From Geobacter sp. (GTDB lineage: Bacteria > Desulfobacterota > Desulfuromonadia > Geobacterales > Geobacteraceae): DNA of 64,000 bases. Below, piece by piece: positions 40,744-50,300 of this stretch. Position 1 is the first letter of the stretch. Each line of letters opens with the position of its first letter. Below the pieces are notes generated by a model. That model searched no databases, was not told where the DNA came from, and saw only the letters and a program-made list of their open reading frames with translations. Made by a program: the position numbers and the translations under genes. Location: contig DNJC01000006.1 of assembly GCA_003490025.1 (NCBI GenBank), positions 68,658-132,657 of the forward strand, given 5' to 3'.

Positions 40744-41619
40744 GTGGCGGCCCTGCAGACTCAACTCGAATTTGCGCAACTTTGCACCGAACTGGGGGGA
40801 CTGGCCCGCAGGGACATCACCCAGGGGATCAAGCTCGAGAAGTACAAGAAGATGGCCAAGTCGATGTTCAAGAAGGATCCCGTCTCCGGGAACACGCTCC
40901 TTGGCCTGATCGCCTGCCTCGAGCACGACATCGCTTCGATGCACCTCCACCACGGCAACGCCATCCAGCTCGGGGAATCCTGTTTTTCCCTGATGTACTA
41001 CGCCATCTCCCTGGAAAAATCCTGCCTGTGGGGCGAGGCCGCGAGATACGCGCTGCTGGCCCTTGACCACGAGCCGCAGGATCGCAAGCTCCTCGACGCG
41101 GTCATCGGCGTCGCCCCTCTCACCGGCAGGTTCTCGCTCCTGAAGCGGCTTTTGTCACAATGGCAGGAGGCCCACGCCGGCACCCCGCACCCCAATCACG
41201 GCCATTTCCAGATGGTAAGCGACATCCTCTCCTTTAACGGGCTTCTCGAGAAGGATCTGAAGCAGGTCCTTGCCGCGGTAGGGGAGGCTTTTTCCGAGAC
41301 GGACGCCATCCTGCAGCAGTACAGCTACGACCTGGTCCCGCAGAAGGAATCCCCCGGGTTCATCCACTACAGGTTCATACTCCCGGACCAGCTGGTCGCC
41401 TCGTACTACGAGGACCTTATCGCCGCCAAGCTCGGTTCGCTCGCCTGCCATCCCCGCATTTTCGACGCCTTTTCCTTTTCGGTCGAAAACAGCGCCGTTT
41501 ACGAGTTGTACGAGTACATGGAGAAGGAATTGGTGGTGGAGAGTGCGGATACCATACGTGTTCCCGATCCTGACAAGATGAAGCTGATCGAGGAACTGGT
41601 GGCTGGCGTGGAGATCTGA
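40744..41619 (+). CDS. Hypothetical helical protein upstream of yhaV
   Basis: 291 residues, starting with GTG. No signal or membrane segment. It looks helical throughout and may form a TPR-like repeat array: 'SLMYYAISLEKSCLWGEAARYALLALDHEPQDRKLLDAVIG'. Otherwise unrecognised. Its stop is two bases before the ATG of the YhaV-like gene, so the two should be translated together. Confidence 0.6.
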   Translation: MAALQTQLEFAQLCTELGGLARRDITQGIKLEKYKKMAKSMFKKDPVSGNTLLGLIACLEHDIASMHLHHGNAIQLGESCFSLMYYAISLEKSCLWGEAARYALLALDHEPQDRKLLDAVIGVAPLTGRFSLLKRLLSQWQEAHAGTPHPNHGHFQMVSDILSFNGLLEKDLKQVLAAVGEAFSETDAILQQYSYDLVPQKESPGFIHYRFILPDQLVASYYEDLIAAKLGSLACHPRIFDAFSFSVENSAVYELYEYMEKELVVESADTIRVPDPDKMKLIEELVAGVEI

Positions 41620-41621
41620 CC

Positions 41622-42008
41622 ATGGTGAGCAACGAGTCGCGCATACGGTTCCACGCCGCATTCGAGCAGGTTCTCGATGAACTGATAGCCGTGGTGGCCA
41701 AGGAGAAGGAAAGGGATCCTGAGAACTACAGGAAGTCGCCGAGGGCGAAGCTTTTGGCCCGGGTCTACAAGGCGATCAAGGACGAGATACCGGCAGACCC
41801 GCAGCACGCCTGCTACTACCAGGGGGAGTCGGATCGGCACAGCTACAGCCAGTGGAGGCGGGCGAAACCGGCCGAGCATTACCGGCTCTTTTTCAAGCTG
41901 GACAAGGAGGCCAACCTGATCGTCTATGCCTGGCTCAACAGCGAGATCAGTCTGCAAAAGTACCGCAGCCACATGGACGCCTACCGGGCGTTCAGAAGCA
42001 AGGCGTAG
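41622..42008 (+). CDS. YhaV-like toxin (RelE-fold ribonuclease family)
   Basis: 128 residues. Resembles YhaV, the toxin of the PrlF-YhaV system: 'SQWRRAKPAEHYRLFFKLDKEANLIVYAWLNSEISLQKYRSHMDAYRAFRSKA' has the family ending (WLN...DAYRxF). YhaV is a ribosome-associated mRNA endonuclease neutralised by the AbrB-fold antitoxin PrlF. No PrlF-like gene lies next to it; the immediate partner is a 291-residue helical protein two bases upstream. Whether it is an active toxin, and what restrains it, is open. Confidence 0.72.
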   Translation: MVSNESRIRFHAAFEQVLDELIAVVAKEKERDPENYRKSPRAKLLARVYKAIKDEIPADPQHACYYQGESDRHSYSQWRRAKPAEHYRLFFKLDKEANLIVYAWLNSEISLQKYRSHMDAYRAFRSKA

Positions 42009-42036
42009 CCTGATTGGCACCAATTTCTTCAGCCTG

Positions 42037-42108
42037 AGATCCCCTCCCCGGAGGGGGAGGGCTAGGGGCAGGGGCAGGTAGGGGCGAATTATTATTCGCC
42101 CCTACGGC
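42037..42108. repeat. Tandem intergenic palindromes before the 3' end of the ole operon
   Basis: CCCCTCCCCGGAGGGGGAGG followed by a complete GTAGGGGCGAAT...ATTCGCCCCTAC palindrome (42078-42105). This convergent gap lies between the YhaV-like gene and the PPTase gene and is the only candidate terminator structure for the operon. Confidence 0.75.
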
Positions 42109-42116
42109 TCCTCCAT

Positions 42117-42800
42117 TCATTTTTCCACCGCGACGGCGGCGCAGTACCCCTGCGGGACGGGGAGGTCGTCTATGCTCCACCTGCCAACCTCGTCAGGGGA
42201 CACCCTGTGCCCCAGGAGTGCGACCGGTTGCCCCGGCAGCAGCGAGACGTCGAAACAGGTCGAGGGTTGCGAAAAGCCGCTTCCTGTTCCCTTCAGATAG
42301 GCTTCCTTCCTGGTCCAGCAGCGATAAAAGGCGGACAGCTGCTCGGCAGGCGGCAGGCTGAACAACTCCTCCTGCTCCCGCGTAGAAAAGTACCGCTTCG
42401 CCATGGGATGGAATTCCAGGTCTTCCCGCACCAGCTCCAGATCCACCCCTACGTGGCGCTCGACCGAAACGGCGACCAGCAGGAACGAACCGGAGTGGGA
42501 AACGTTGAAGCAGATGGCTTTGGCGCCCTGGTGGTACGGCAGGTAGGGCTTGCCGTGATCCCCCTCCGCAATCCTGATCTCCCCCGGCTCCTCGCGCGTC
42601 ACCTCGGCAAGCACCTCGCGCAGCAACCCCCTCCCGGTGTGAAAATCCTCCCGCTTCTTCGGGTCCAGCAAACGTTTGCCGCGTTGCAGCTCATCTTGGG
42701 AGAGAAATTTTATGAGGCGTGACAACTCGCCCGGTGATCGCTGCAGCGACACCAGCCGGAAGAGGGTCTGACCCGCCTCCTGGAAGGCGGAGGCTGTCAC
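42117..42800 (-). CDS. Sfp-type 4'-phosphopantetheinyl transferase
   Basis: 227 residues. Loads phosphopantetheine from CoA onto acyl carrier proteins. Family motifs: 'HVGVDLELVRED' and 'FYRCWTRKEAYLKGTGSGF' (the Mg- and CoA-binding core), plus 'ICFNVSHSGSFLLVAVS'. It begins with GTG overlapping the oleD stop by four bases, so it is the last gene of the pfa-ole operon. It corresponds by role to PfaE and should activate the five ACPs of PfaA. Confidence 0.92.
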   Translation of the reverse strand: MTASAFQEAGQTLFRLVSLQRSPGELSRLIKFLSQDELQRGKRLLDPKKREDFHTGRGLLREVLAEVTREEPGEIRIAEGDHGKPYLPYHQGAKAICFNVSHSGSFLLVAVSVERHVGVDLELVREDLEFHPMAKRYFSTREQEELFSLPPAEQLSAFYRCWTRKEAYLKGTGSGFSQPSTCFDVSLLPGQPVALLGHRVSPDEVGRWSIDDLPVPQGYCAAVAVEK

Positions 42801-43789
42801 TTCGCTACCTTGAACGACGCTTGCAGGAGCTTTAGACCTTCGTCGATGGAGATGCGCGGCTGGTAACCGAGGTCGCTCCTAGCGTTGGAGACGTCGAACC
42901 AGTGGGCGGTGGAGAGTTCCCTGGCGACGAAGCGCGTCATTGGGGGCTCGCCGGAGAGACGAAGCGCCTTCCAGAGCGTCTCGCAGACGGTTCCTGCGGC
43001 ATAGGCGACGCCTGGAGACACGCTGCGCGTGACCGGAGGGAGCCCGGCGGCGGCGAGAATGCGGTTCACCATCTCCCAGAGCGGGAGCGGTTCCCCGTTG
43101 GTGATGAAGTAGGCCTTACCTGCCGGGGGAGCGTCGAAAACCAGCCGATCGGCTGCGTTCAGGTGCGCCTCGGCGGCGTTCTCGACGTAGACCGTGTCCA
43201 CGAGGCAGGGGCGGCTGCCGATCTTCCTCAGTTTTCCCGCGCGCGCCTTGGCCACTATCCGCGGCACCAGGTGATTGTCGCCGGGGCCCCAGATCAGGTG
43301 GGGGCGGAGAGAAACGGTCGCCAGTTCCAGCGAGTTGGCGGCCAGGACGGCCTGTTCGGCAATCGCCTTCGTCTGAGGGTAGGGGGCCTCGAAATGGGCG
43401 GGGTAGGGGAGCAGCTCGTTTCCACCTTCGACGTCGGAGCCGTCGAAAACGACGCTGGGCGATCCCGTATAGACCAGGCGGTCGATGGAGAGGAGCCGGC
43501 AGGCGGCGATGACGTTTTCGGTCCCGACCACGTTGGCTTGATAGTATTCCTGGTAATCGCCCCAGATTCCGGCCTTGGCCGCCACGTGGAAGACGGTGTC
43601 GCACCCTTTGGCGGCCGCCTTCAGGGCCTCCAGGTCGGAGAGATCGCCGCGACGCTGCTCCGCGCCGAGCACCGCCAGGTGGGGATAATCGCCCCGCGAG
43701 AAGCTGACGACCTGATCGCCGCGGGCCACCAGCTGCCTGACGATGGCCGAGCCCAGGAATCCGCCGCCTCCAGTAACCAGCGCCCTCAT
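42797..43789 (-). CDS. oleD: OleD, NAD(P)H-dependent beta-keto acid reductase
   Basis: 330 residues. Extended SDR fold with 'VTGGGGFLGSAIVRQL' as nucleotide-binding loop and a catalytic 'YPQTK'. In head-to-head hydrocarbon synthesis OleD reduces the 2-alkyl-3-ketoacid from OleA to the 2-alkyl-3-hydroxyacid. The family resembles 3beta-HSD/isomerases, and its place after oleC is what fixes the assignment. It overlaps oleC (ATGA) and the PPTase gene. Confidence 0.88.
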   Translation of the reverse strand: MRALVTGGGGFLGSAIVRQLVARGDQVVSFSRGDYPHLAVLGAEQRRGDLSDLEALKAAAKGCDTVFHVAAKAGIWGDYQEYYQANVVGTENVIAACRLLSIDRLVYTGSPSVVFDGSDVEGGNELLPYPAHFEAPYPQTKAIAEQAVLAANSLELATVSLRPHLIWGPGDNHLVPRIVAKARAGKLRKIGSRPCLVDTVYVENAAEAHLNAADRLVFDAPPAGKAYFITNGEPLPLWEMVNRILAAAGLPPVTRSVSPGVAYAAGTVCETLWKALRLSGEPPMTRFVARELSTAHWFDVSNARSDLGYQPRISIDEGLKLLQASFKVAK

Positions 43790-45429
43790 CGCTTGAGCCT
43801 CTCTGTCGCCCAGACGGCGAGCTTTTCCCGGAAAATCTTCGCGTTGTGCCGGATGTCGACCGGGAATGAAGGGTGAAACAGTATCGTCTCGATGGCGTGC
43901 GTGTGGATGTGCTCTTCCGCGAGCTTGAGCAGTTCCTCCCGCAGGACCTTCTCCTCGACCTTGATCCCCTTTTCCAGCTCCACGCAGAGCACCGGCGTCA
44001 GTTCACCCGCGTTCCCCACTCCGACCAGCGCGGAGCGGTAGACCGCCGGGTGGGTGTTGAAAACGGCCTCGCAGGGGATGGTGAACATAGGGCCGGAGGC
44101 GGTCTCGACGCGGTGCGACTTGCGGCCGCAGAACCAGATGCGCCCTTCCTCGTCGCGCCCCCCCAAATCCCCCATGCGGTGGAAAAAGGAGCCGGTCTGC
44201 GTGTCCTGGATCTTGGAGAGGTGGTCCGACTCGGGGCGGTTGTAATAACCCTTCGTCACCTGTTTGCCCTGGACGATGATCTCGCCGATCTTCCCGGTGG
44301 GAACGCGCAGATCCTCGTGCCAGCTGTAGATCGGCGCGTCGGTGATCTCGATGATCTCCAGCCGGATACCTTCCACGGGCCTGCCGACGCAGACGCCGCC
44401 GCCGGCGTCGGTGATGACCCTGGTCTCTTCCAGTATCTCAGTGCTGCCGATGGAGCAGACCGGCAGCGCCTCGGTGGCTCCGTAGGGGGTGAACACCTGG
44501 ACACCGGGGTTGAGCAGCGAGGTGAAGCGCTCCAGAACGGAGGCGGGAACCGGAGCGCCGGCCGATATCGCGCGCCTGAGGGTAGGGAGCTTGACGCCGT
44601 TGTCGACGCCGTAGCGGCCGACCCGGTTGATCAGCGCGGGGGAGCCGAACATGGTGGTGACGCCATAGTTGCGGATCGCGTCGATGATCTTGAGCGGGTC
44701 GACCGAGCCTGGACGGGTGAAGTCCATCTCCGGGATGACGGCCGTCATGCCGAGCGCCGGGGCGAAGAGGGCGAAAAGCGGGAAGGTGGGGAGGTCGATC
44801 TCTCCCGGTTCGATGCCGTAGACCCGCTTCAGGGCCGCCACCTGCGCCGAGAAGTTGCCGTGGCTGTAGACGGCGCCCTTGGGGATGCCGGTGCTGCCTG
44901 AGGTGAAGAGGATCGCCGCGACGTCGTCTTCCTGCGTCGGCGCCGGTTTGAAGGGGGAGTCGTCCGTGTTGCGCCTGATGATGGTGGAGAGGGTGGTACC
45001 TTCCCAGAAGAGGCGCGGACCGACGGTGACGCAGGTGCGGATGGTCTGTTTGCCCCAGCCGAAGAGAAGCCGGGCGATGTGCGCCTTCGGGATGCCGATG
45101 AAGGCCTGCGGCTCCGCCTCGATGAAGCACTTTTTGAGGTTCTTGATCCCCAGCCCCGGGTCGATCAGCACCGGGACGGCGCCGACCTTGAAGAGGGCGA
45201 AGGTGAGGGCGAAGAATTCCGGGCTCGGCGTCACCATGAGGACGGTCCGCACGCCGCTGCGGATGCCGGTCTCGATCAAGCCGCGGGCGATCCGGTCGCT
45301 CAGCGTATTGAGTTCGGAGAACGTCATGCGGCGGTTCTGCTTGGGGAAGATGATGGCCGCCGTGTCCGGCTGGCGTTTCGCCATTTCCGGCAGGTGTGCG
45401 GCAATATTGACGAAATCGCTCTGCGGCAT
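43786..45429 (-). CDS. oleC: OleC, beta-lactone synthetase
   Basis: 547 residues of the AMP-dependent synthetase (ANL) fold. 'AAILFTSGSTGIPKGAVYSHGNF' is the phosphate loop; 'TPYGATEALPVCSIGSTEI' and 'MGDLGGRDEEGRIWFCGRKSHRVETASG' are the later ANL motifs. In the Ole pathway this enzyme activates the beta-hydroxy acid with ATP and closes a cis beta-lactone. It is separate from OleB, unlike the OleBC fusions of some actinobacteria. The ATG lies three bases after the oleB stop. Confidence 0.9.
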   Translation of the reverse strand: MPQSDFVNIAAHLPEMAKRQPDTAAIIFPKQNRRMTFSELNTLSDRIARGLIETGIRSGVRTVLMVTPSPEFFALTFALFKVGAVPVLIDPGLGIKNLKKCFIEAEPQAFIGIPKAHIARLLFGWGKQTIRTCVTVGPRLFWEGTTLSTIIRRNTDDSPFKPAPTQEDDVAAILFTSGSTGIPKGAVYSHGNFSAQVAALKRVYGIEPGEIDLPTFPLFALFAPALGMTAVIPEMDFTRPGSVDPLKIIDAIRNYGVTTMFGSPALINRVGRYGVDNGVKLPTLRRAISAGAPVPASVLERFTSLLNPGVQVFTPYGATEALPVCSIGSTEILEETRVITDAGGGVCVGRPVEGIRLEIIEITDAPIYSWHEDLRVPTGKIGEIIVQGKQVTKGYYNRPESDHLSKIQDTQTGSFFHRMGDLGGRDEEGRIWFCGRKSHRVETASGPMFTIPCEAVFNTHPAVYRSALVGVGNAGELTPVLCVELEKGIKVEEKVLREELLKLAEEHIHTHAIETILFHPSFPVDIRHNAKIFREKLAVWATERLKR

Positions 45430-45432
45430 GGT

Positions 45433-46338
45433 TTAGGAACTCTCCCCGAGCTTGGTCCGATTCATAAACTGCGCGATCAGCGGCACCACTTCGTCTTTCA
45501 TGTCTTCCAGGATGTAATGCCCGGCGTCCGGGTAGCTCTTCACCAGCGCCTTGGGGAAACGCCTGATCCATTCGGCGAGGAAGGACCTGTCGAACACGAA
45601 ATCGAGCTCCCCCCAGAAGATGGCCATCGGGATCTTGGAGAAGCGCTCCAGCCCCGCCGCGATATCCGTCACCAGCGCGTAGTTGCGGTCTCCGGGGGCA
45701 AGCGGGATATCCTGCACGAAACGCAGCGTGGCGATCCGGTTCGCCCACGAGTTGTAGGGGGAGCGGTAGGCCTGCTGCAGCTCGGCGGGCATCGGGTTCT
45801 TCTTGCAGCCGACGATGGAAGCTCCGACGCTGAAGGCGTTGAAGCCGCGCACCAGCAGGGTGCCCAGGGCCGTGTCGCGGCAGATCTTGAGCCCGAGCGG
45901 GAACGGCTTTTCCTTCGGGAGATGGAAGGCCGCCGTATTCAGCAGTACGATGCGGCCGACCCTTTCCGGGTGGCGGTGCGCGTACCCCATGCCGATCATC
46001 CCGCCCCAGTCGTGCAGCACCAGGGTGATCTTCCCCTGCAGGTCGAGGTGATCGATCAGGCGTTCGAGGTCGTCGATGCGGCGCGAGAGCGTGTAGTCGT
46101 AGCGGTCGTCGCCGGGCTTGTCCGAGAAGCCGCAGCCGATGTGGTCCGGGACGATGCAGCGGTAGGAACCGCGCAAGGCGAGGACCAGGTTGCGGTAATA
46201 GAAGGACCACGAGGGGTTGCCGTGCACCATGACGACCGGGTCGCCGGCCCCTTCGTCCAGGTAGTGATAGGAGAGCCCGTCGAGGTCCAGGGTCTTCCCG
46301 GAGAAGGGGTAGTGTTTTTTTAGGTCAGAAGTCGTCAT
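45433..46338 (-). CDS. oleB: OleB, beta-lactone decarboxylase (haloalkane-dehalogenase-like)
   Basis: 301 residues, alpha/beta hydrolase. 'VVMVHGNPSWSFYYRNLVLAL' holds the oxyanion region; the nucleophile is Asp in 'LVLHDWGGMIGMGYA' and the His lies in 'YPDAGHYILEDM'. OleB opens and decarboxylates the beta-lactone to a cis-olefin. The ATG at 46338 overlaps the oleA stop by one base (TAATG); the frame continues to 47220 inside oleA, which I reject. Confidence 0.9.
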   Translation of the reverse strand: MTTSDLKKHYPFSGKTLDLDGLSYHYLDEGAGDPVVMVHGNPSWSFYYRNLVLALRGSYRCIVPDHIGCGFSDKPGDDRYDYTLSRRIDDLERLIDHLDLQGKITLVLHDWGGMIGMGYAHRHPERVGRIVLLNTAAFHLPKEKPFPLGLKICRDTALGTLLVRGFNAFSVGASIVGCKKNPMPAELQQAYRSPYNSWANRIATLRFVQDIPLAPGDRNYALVTDIAAGLERFSKIPMAIFWGELDFVFDRSFLAEWIRRFPKALVKSYPDAGHYILEDMKDEVVPLIAQFMNRTKLGESS

Positions 46339-47381
46339 TACCAGTCCACCCCGAGCATCAGGCAGTTGAGCCCGCTCCCGATTCCCAGAAGCGCGACGCG
46401 GTCGCCGGCGGAGAGGACGTCGCGTTCGTCGGCCAGCGCCGCGGTGAGCGGCAGCGAAACCGTCCCCATGTTGCCGAGGAACTCGTAGCTGGTGAAGTCC
46501 TTTTGCAGCGGGATCCCCAGCGTCTTCAGAATGGCGCTCTGGTGCGCACTGCCGACCTGGTGGCAGACTACCCGGTCCACATCGTACTCGGTCCAGCCCA
46601 CCTCCGGGAGGAACTGCTCCCAGGTGCGCCGTCCCAGCTCGACGCCGTAATTCATCACGCTGACCGCATCCGTGCTCATGGACTGTTTGAAGCCCCCCTT
46701 GCCGTCGGGGGTTATCCCCCAGAGGCACAGGGCATGATGCTCCGGGGCCGCCTGGGTGATGCCGCCGCGCAGGCGCCGCCTGCCGGACTTGGAGAAGGAG
46801 CCGTCCGTGAGCAGCACCGCCACAGCGCCCGATCCGCCGGTCAGGGTGGCGAGGGAGCTGGCGAAGTTTTCCATGGTCCGGTCCTCGAGCATCGTGGCGA
46901 TCATGATGTCGTTGATGTCGCGGGCGCTCTCGCAGGAGACCACCAGCCCGGCGCGGATCTGTCCCAGTTCGATCCGGTTCGCCACTTCGAGGATGCCGTT
47001 CAGGACGCCGAGGCAGGCGTTGGAGAGGTCGAAGATCGCCGTGTTGCCGGAGATGCCGAGGCCAGCTGCCACGCGGCAGGCGGTGGCCGGTTCGAACTTT
47101 TCGCGGCAGACCCCGGTGTAAAGGAGCGCGCCGATTTCGGAGGGAGAGACACCCGCCGCGGCGAGAGCCTTTTTCCCGGCGGCGACGGCCCCCTTCGAGA
47201 GCGGGAAGCCCGGTTCCCACCAGCGACGCTCGCGGATCCCCGTGAGGGCCTGGAGTTGGCCCGGGGTGAAGTGAAGCGACTTGTAAAGCGGCTCTAGGCG
47301 CGCCTCGAGTTCGTCCGAGGTGACGACGACAGGGGCCAGTTCATAGCCAAAAGATTCGATATATACCTTGGAGTACTTCAT
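46338..47381 (-). CDS. oleA: OleA, head-to-head acyl condensing thiolase
   Basis: 347 residues. Condenses two acyl thioesters by non-decarboxylative Claisen reaction to a 2-alkyl-3-ketoacid. Thiolase/KAS-III fold: Cys in 'DLSNACLGVLNG', a Glu in 'CREKFEPATACRVA' at the position of the second-subunit Glu of Xanthomonas OleA, His in 'VVCHQVGSAHQ' and Asn in 'FLGNMGTVSLPL'. The ATG lies six bases after the pfaC stop. Located between a lipid synthase and OleB, it is the link that draws acyl chains into hydrocarbon. Confidence 0.92.
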   Translation of the reverse strand: MKYSKVYIESFGYELAPVVVTSDELEARLEPLYKSLHFTPGQLQALTGIRERRWWEPGFPLSKGAVAAGKKALAAAGVSPSEIGALLYTGVCREKFEPATACRVAAGLGISGNTAIFDLSNACLGVLNGILEVANRIELGQIRAGLVVSCESARDINDIMIATMLEDRTMENFASSLATLTGGSGAVAVLLTDGSFSKSGRRRLRGGITQAAPEHHALCLWGITPDGKGGFKQSMSTDAVSVMNYGVELGRRTWEQFLPEVGWTEYDVDRVVCHQVGSAHQSAILKTLGIPLQKDFTSYEFLGNMGTVSLPLTAALADERDVLSAGDRVALLGIGSGLNCLMLGVDW

Positions 47382-47387
47382 TATTTT

Positions 47388-50300
47388 CTACCCCCGCTCC
47401 ACTTGCAGCGTAAAGTCGTTCATCTGGTAAATGGCCCGCCCGTCCACGTAGAGGAACCCTGCCGCCGTCAATATCCGCCGCTCATCGTCCGCCGCGGTAA
47501 TCCAGGCAACCACCGTCACCTGATTGTTGGTCGGCACGACCTGCCCCCTGTAGAGCCAGCGATGCGTCCGCTCCAGCGCCTGGGCGGCCAGCGTCTCTCC
47601 CTCGCGCCAACCCCAACGATCCACCGCCGCAAACTTCACCAACTGCATGAAGGATTCGAGACCGAGCGACCCGGGCGTGACCGGGTCCTGGTAGAAATGC
47701 GCCTTGAAGAACCACTCGTCGGGGTCGACCTGCTTGGTCCCCTTCAAATAGCCGAGCCCCGCGGGACCGCCATCCTTGACGTAAAGCTCGATCTGGTCGA
47801 TCATCCTGAGCTTCTTTTCCGGGAAGGGACGGGTGTCGGGGTAGGGGAGCTTCACCCCGCGCGCAACTTCCTCGGCTGACGGCAGGTGCGGTGCTGCATC
47901 CCTGATACCGACCTGGTTCGCCAAGGCTTCCTTGGCGAAGAAGCCGAACATGGTGTCACCCTCGTAGACCACTCCCTGCCGGTCGCTCACGGTGAAATCG
48001 AACTCCTGGATGATCATCCCGCCACTGGTCGCCGCCTTCTTCAGCGTGGCGGTCGCCGTCAGGGTGCCGCTGGTCGGAGTGACGGCGCGGTGCTGCACGG
48101 CCGTTCCACCCAGGTTCCTGAAGGAGATGTCGTTGGGCGCGGTGAGCGCGGAGCCGACGTAGGCGGCAAGCCAGCCGCACGGCTGCAGCGCGGCCTCCAG
48201 CAGCACCGAGAACGGCATGCGCGGCTGCCTATCTGCCGCGAAATACCACTCGTCGACGGGGATGTCGTACTGGGCCTCCGCCATCGCTCCCGGCACCATC
48301 TGCCACGGTTCGCCGCGCAGGCCGGTGACGCGATCCATGAACTGGAACGGCGGGCCGGGGAGGCGGGCGATCTTCCTTTCACTGTCGAAGACCTTGTACC
48401 TGTCGCCGAATCCCTCAGACGGGTTGCCGTTGCTGTAGGCGAGGATCTGCTTCTTGGTGTAGATCGCCGGCTTCTGATCATAGGCTGCGACCGACGCTGC
48501 CGCGTTTGCGACAGTGGCATTTCCACCTTGCAAAACCGACGACTTGTTCGACCACAGTTCAAGCAAAGCTTCAAGGTTTGAGCCGGTGAGCCGCGCGGAC
48601 ATGTTGGTGATTTCCACGATCGGCTTGCCGTCGGCGTACATGAGGGCGTCGACGATAGCGTAAGGCTCCGGCCGGTATCCCAACTCGCGCACCGTCACCT
48701 CGTAGGTGACGACCTTGGTGGTTTCCAGAACCTGCCCGCGGCAGCAAAGCTGGCTCGCCACACCCGGGACCGGCTGCCAGGCAGCCTCGTCTCCCTCGGC
48801 AACCCACCCAAGACGTAGCAGGAAGATGCGCAGCGTGTGCATGCAGCACTCGTACATGAGCGTGCCGGGCATGACCCTGTCGTCAACGAAGTGGCAGGTG
48901 ATGAACCAGTCGTCGGGGCGGATGTCGGCTTCGGCGCGGATGAAGCCCAGGCCGTAATGGCCCCCCTTGGGCGCAAGCTCCATGACGCGGTGGACGAGTT
49001 TCATCCTCCCGCCGGGGATGGTGAGCGGCTTGCGCACCTCCAGCCCCGCGAAGCGCGGCCCGAAGCAGCCGGCGAGATCGCCGTTACGCAGCAGATCGAG
49101 TTGAGCGGCGCTGTAGGAAGCCTGCTCCATCGGAACCAGGTACTGCCAGTCCGCGGGAAGATTGCCTGAACGGGGCCGCAGGTCCAGCGCGCCTCGGACG
49201 ATCCCCTTGCCGGCGTCGAGTTCGGCCTGCGAGAAGAACCCAGCGCAGCCGTTTCGCATCGACATGAGCGGTTCGCCGTTCACCGTCGCCTCGAAGTGGA
49301 AGCGGAACAGGTAGGTCTCGCCCTGCCTGAAGAAGCGCTCGATCCGGATGTCGTAGAGGATCGTGTCGCCCGGAACCGGGAGTTCGCGGTGGAAGGTGAC
49401 CACGGCGTCCAGCAGGCGGTACACCGCCAGCCCCCGGGTGATGAAGTCGATGCCGAGGTAGCCGGAAAGGAAGAGATCCGCCTGGCCGGCTTCCACGGCG
49501 ATGCAGGTCGGGATGCGGCCGCCGTCCAGGTACCAGGCGCCGGGATGCACGTCGTGCTCGGTCACCACGCGGCCGCTGGTCATCGATTTCGGCTCGCCCT
49601 CGAGATTCACGATGCGGTCCACCAGCATGAGCGGCTCGTCGGGCAGCCGTACGCGAGTGGGGAACGTGTCCGCCTCGGCGAACTGCGGCCCGAGCATCTT
49701 GGCCACGGAACCGATGGCGAACTCCATGCACATGTCGCGGTCGAATACGGCGAAAGGCTTTGCAGCGGCAGGTACGGGTCCATTCTCCCTCGCCCCTTGG
49801 GAGAGGGTCGGGGTGAGGGCGCCACTATCGAAGGGAAGAGGTGCCTGCGTTGCAGTAGCAGCGGGTCCATGTCCATTCCCCCTCGCCCCCCGGGAGAGGG
49901 CAGGGGTGAGGGCGTCGCTATCGAAGAGACCATGTGTCTGCGCAGCAGCATAACCCGTATCAACCTGCACCCCAGCCGCCAGCATCTGCTGTTGCAGGGC
50001 GATCTGCCGTGCCAGGCTTTCCGCAATCGATTGGCTGAGGCTGTTGGCAACGCGCAGGTACGCCTCGTGGGCCTGCAGACCTGCCTCCTGGGCGGAGGCG
50101 AAGTCGCGGATCAGCGGATCGCCGATGCTTCCCTGTACCGCGGCCACCCGGGGAGTATCCGAGGACGAAACCGCAGCCTGTACCGGAGCTTCCCAGGCAG
50201 GCGAAGAGACCCGGACCGGCGCTTCCCTGGGCGGCGATGCCGGGGCTGTTGCCAAGGGGGCAGCAACCGTCATTGGCGCCACAGGCGACGTAACCTCTTC

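Noticed and set aside
44438..46210. A 590-codon minus-strand frame across oleB and oleC
   Set aside because: Pro/Arg/His-rich, no family motif, and overlaps two intact enzymes in another frame.
42797..47381. Reading oleA-D as an ordinary fatty-acid or sterol-type gene set
   Set aside because: Each alone resembles KAS III, dehalogenase, acyl-CoA ligase or 3beta-HSD, but the four in this order with OleA-specific Glu and OleB Asp nucleophile match only the olefin pathway.
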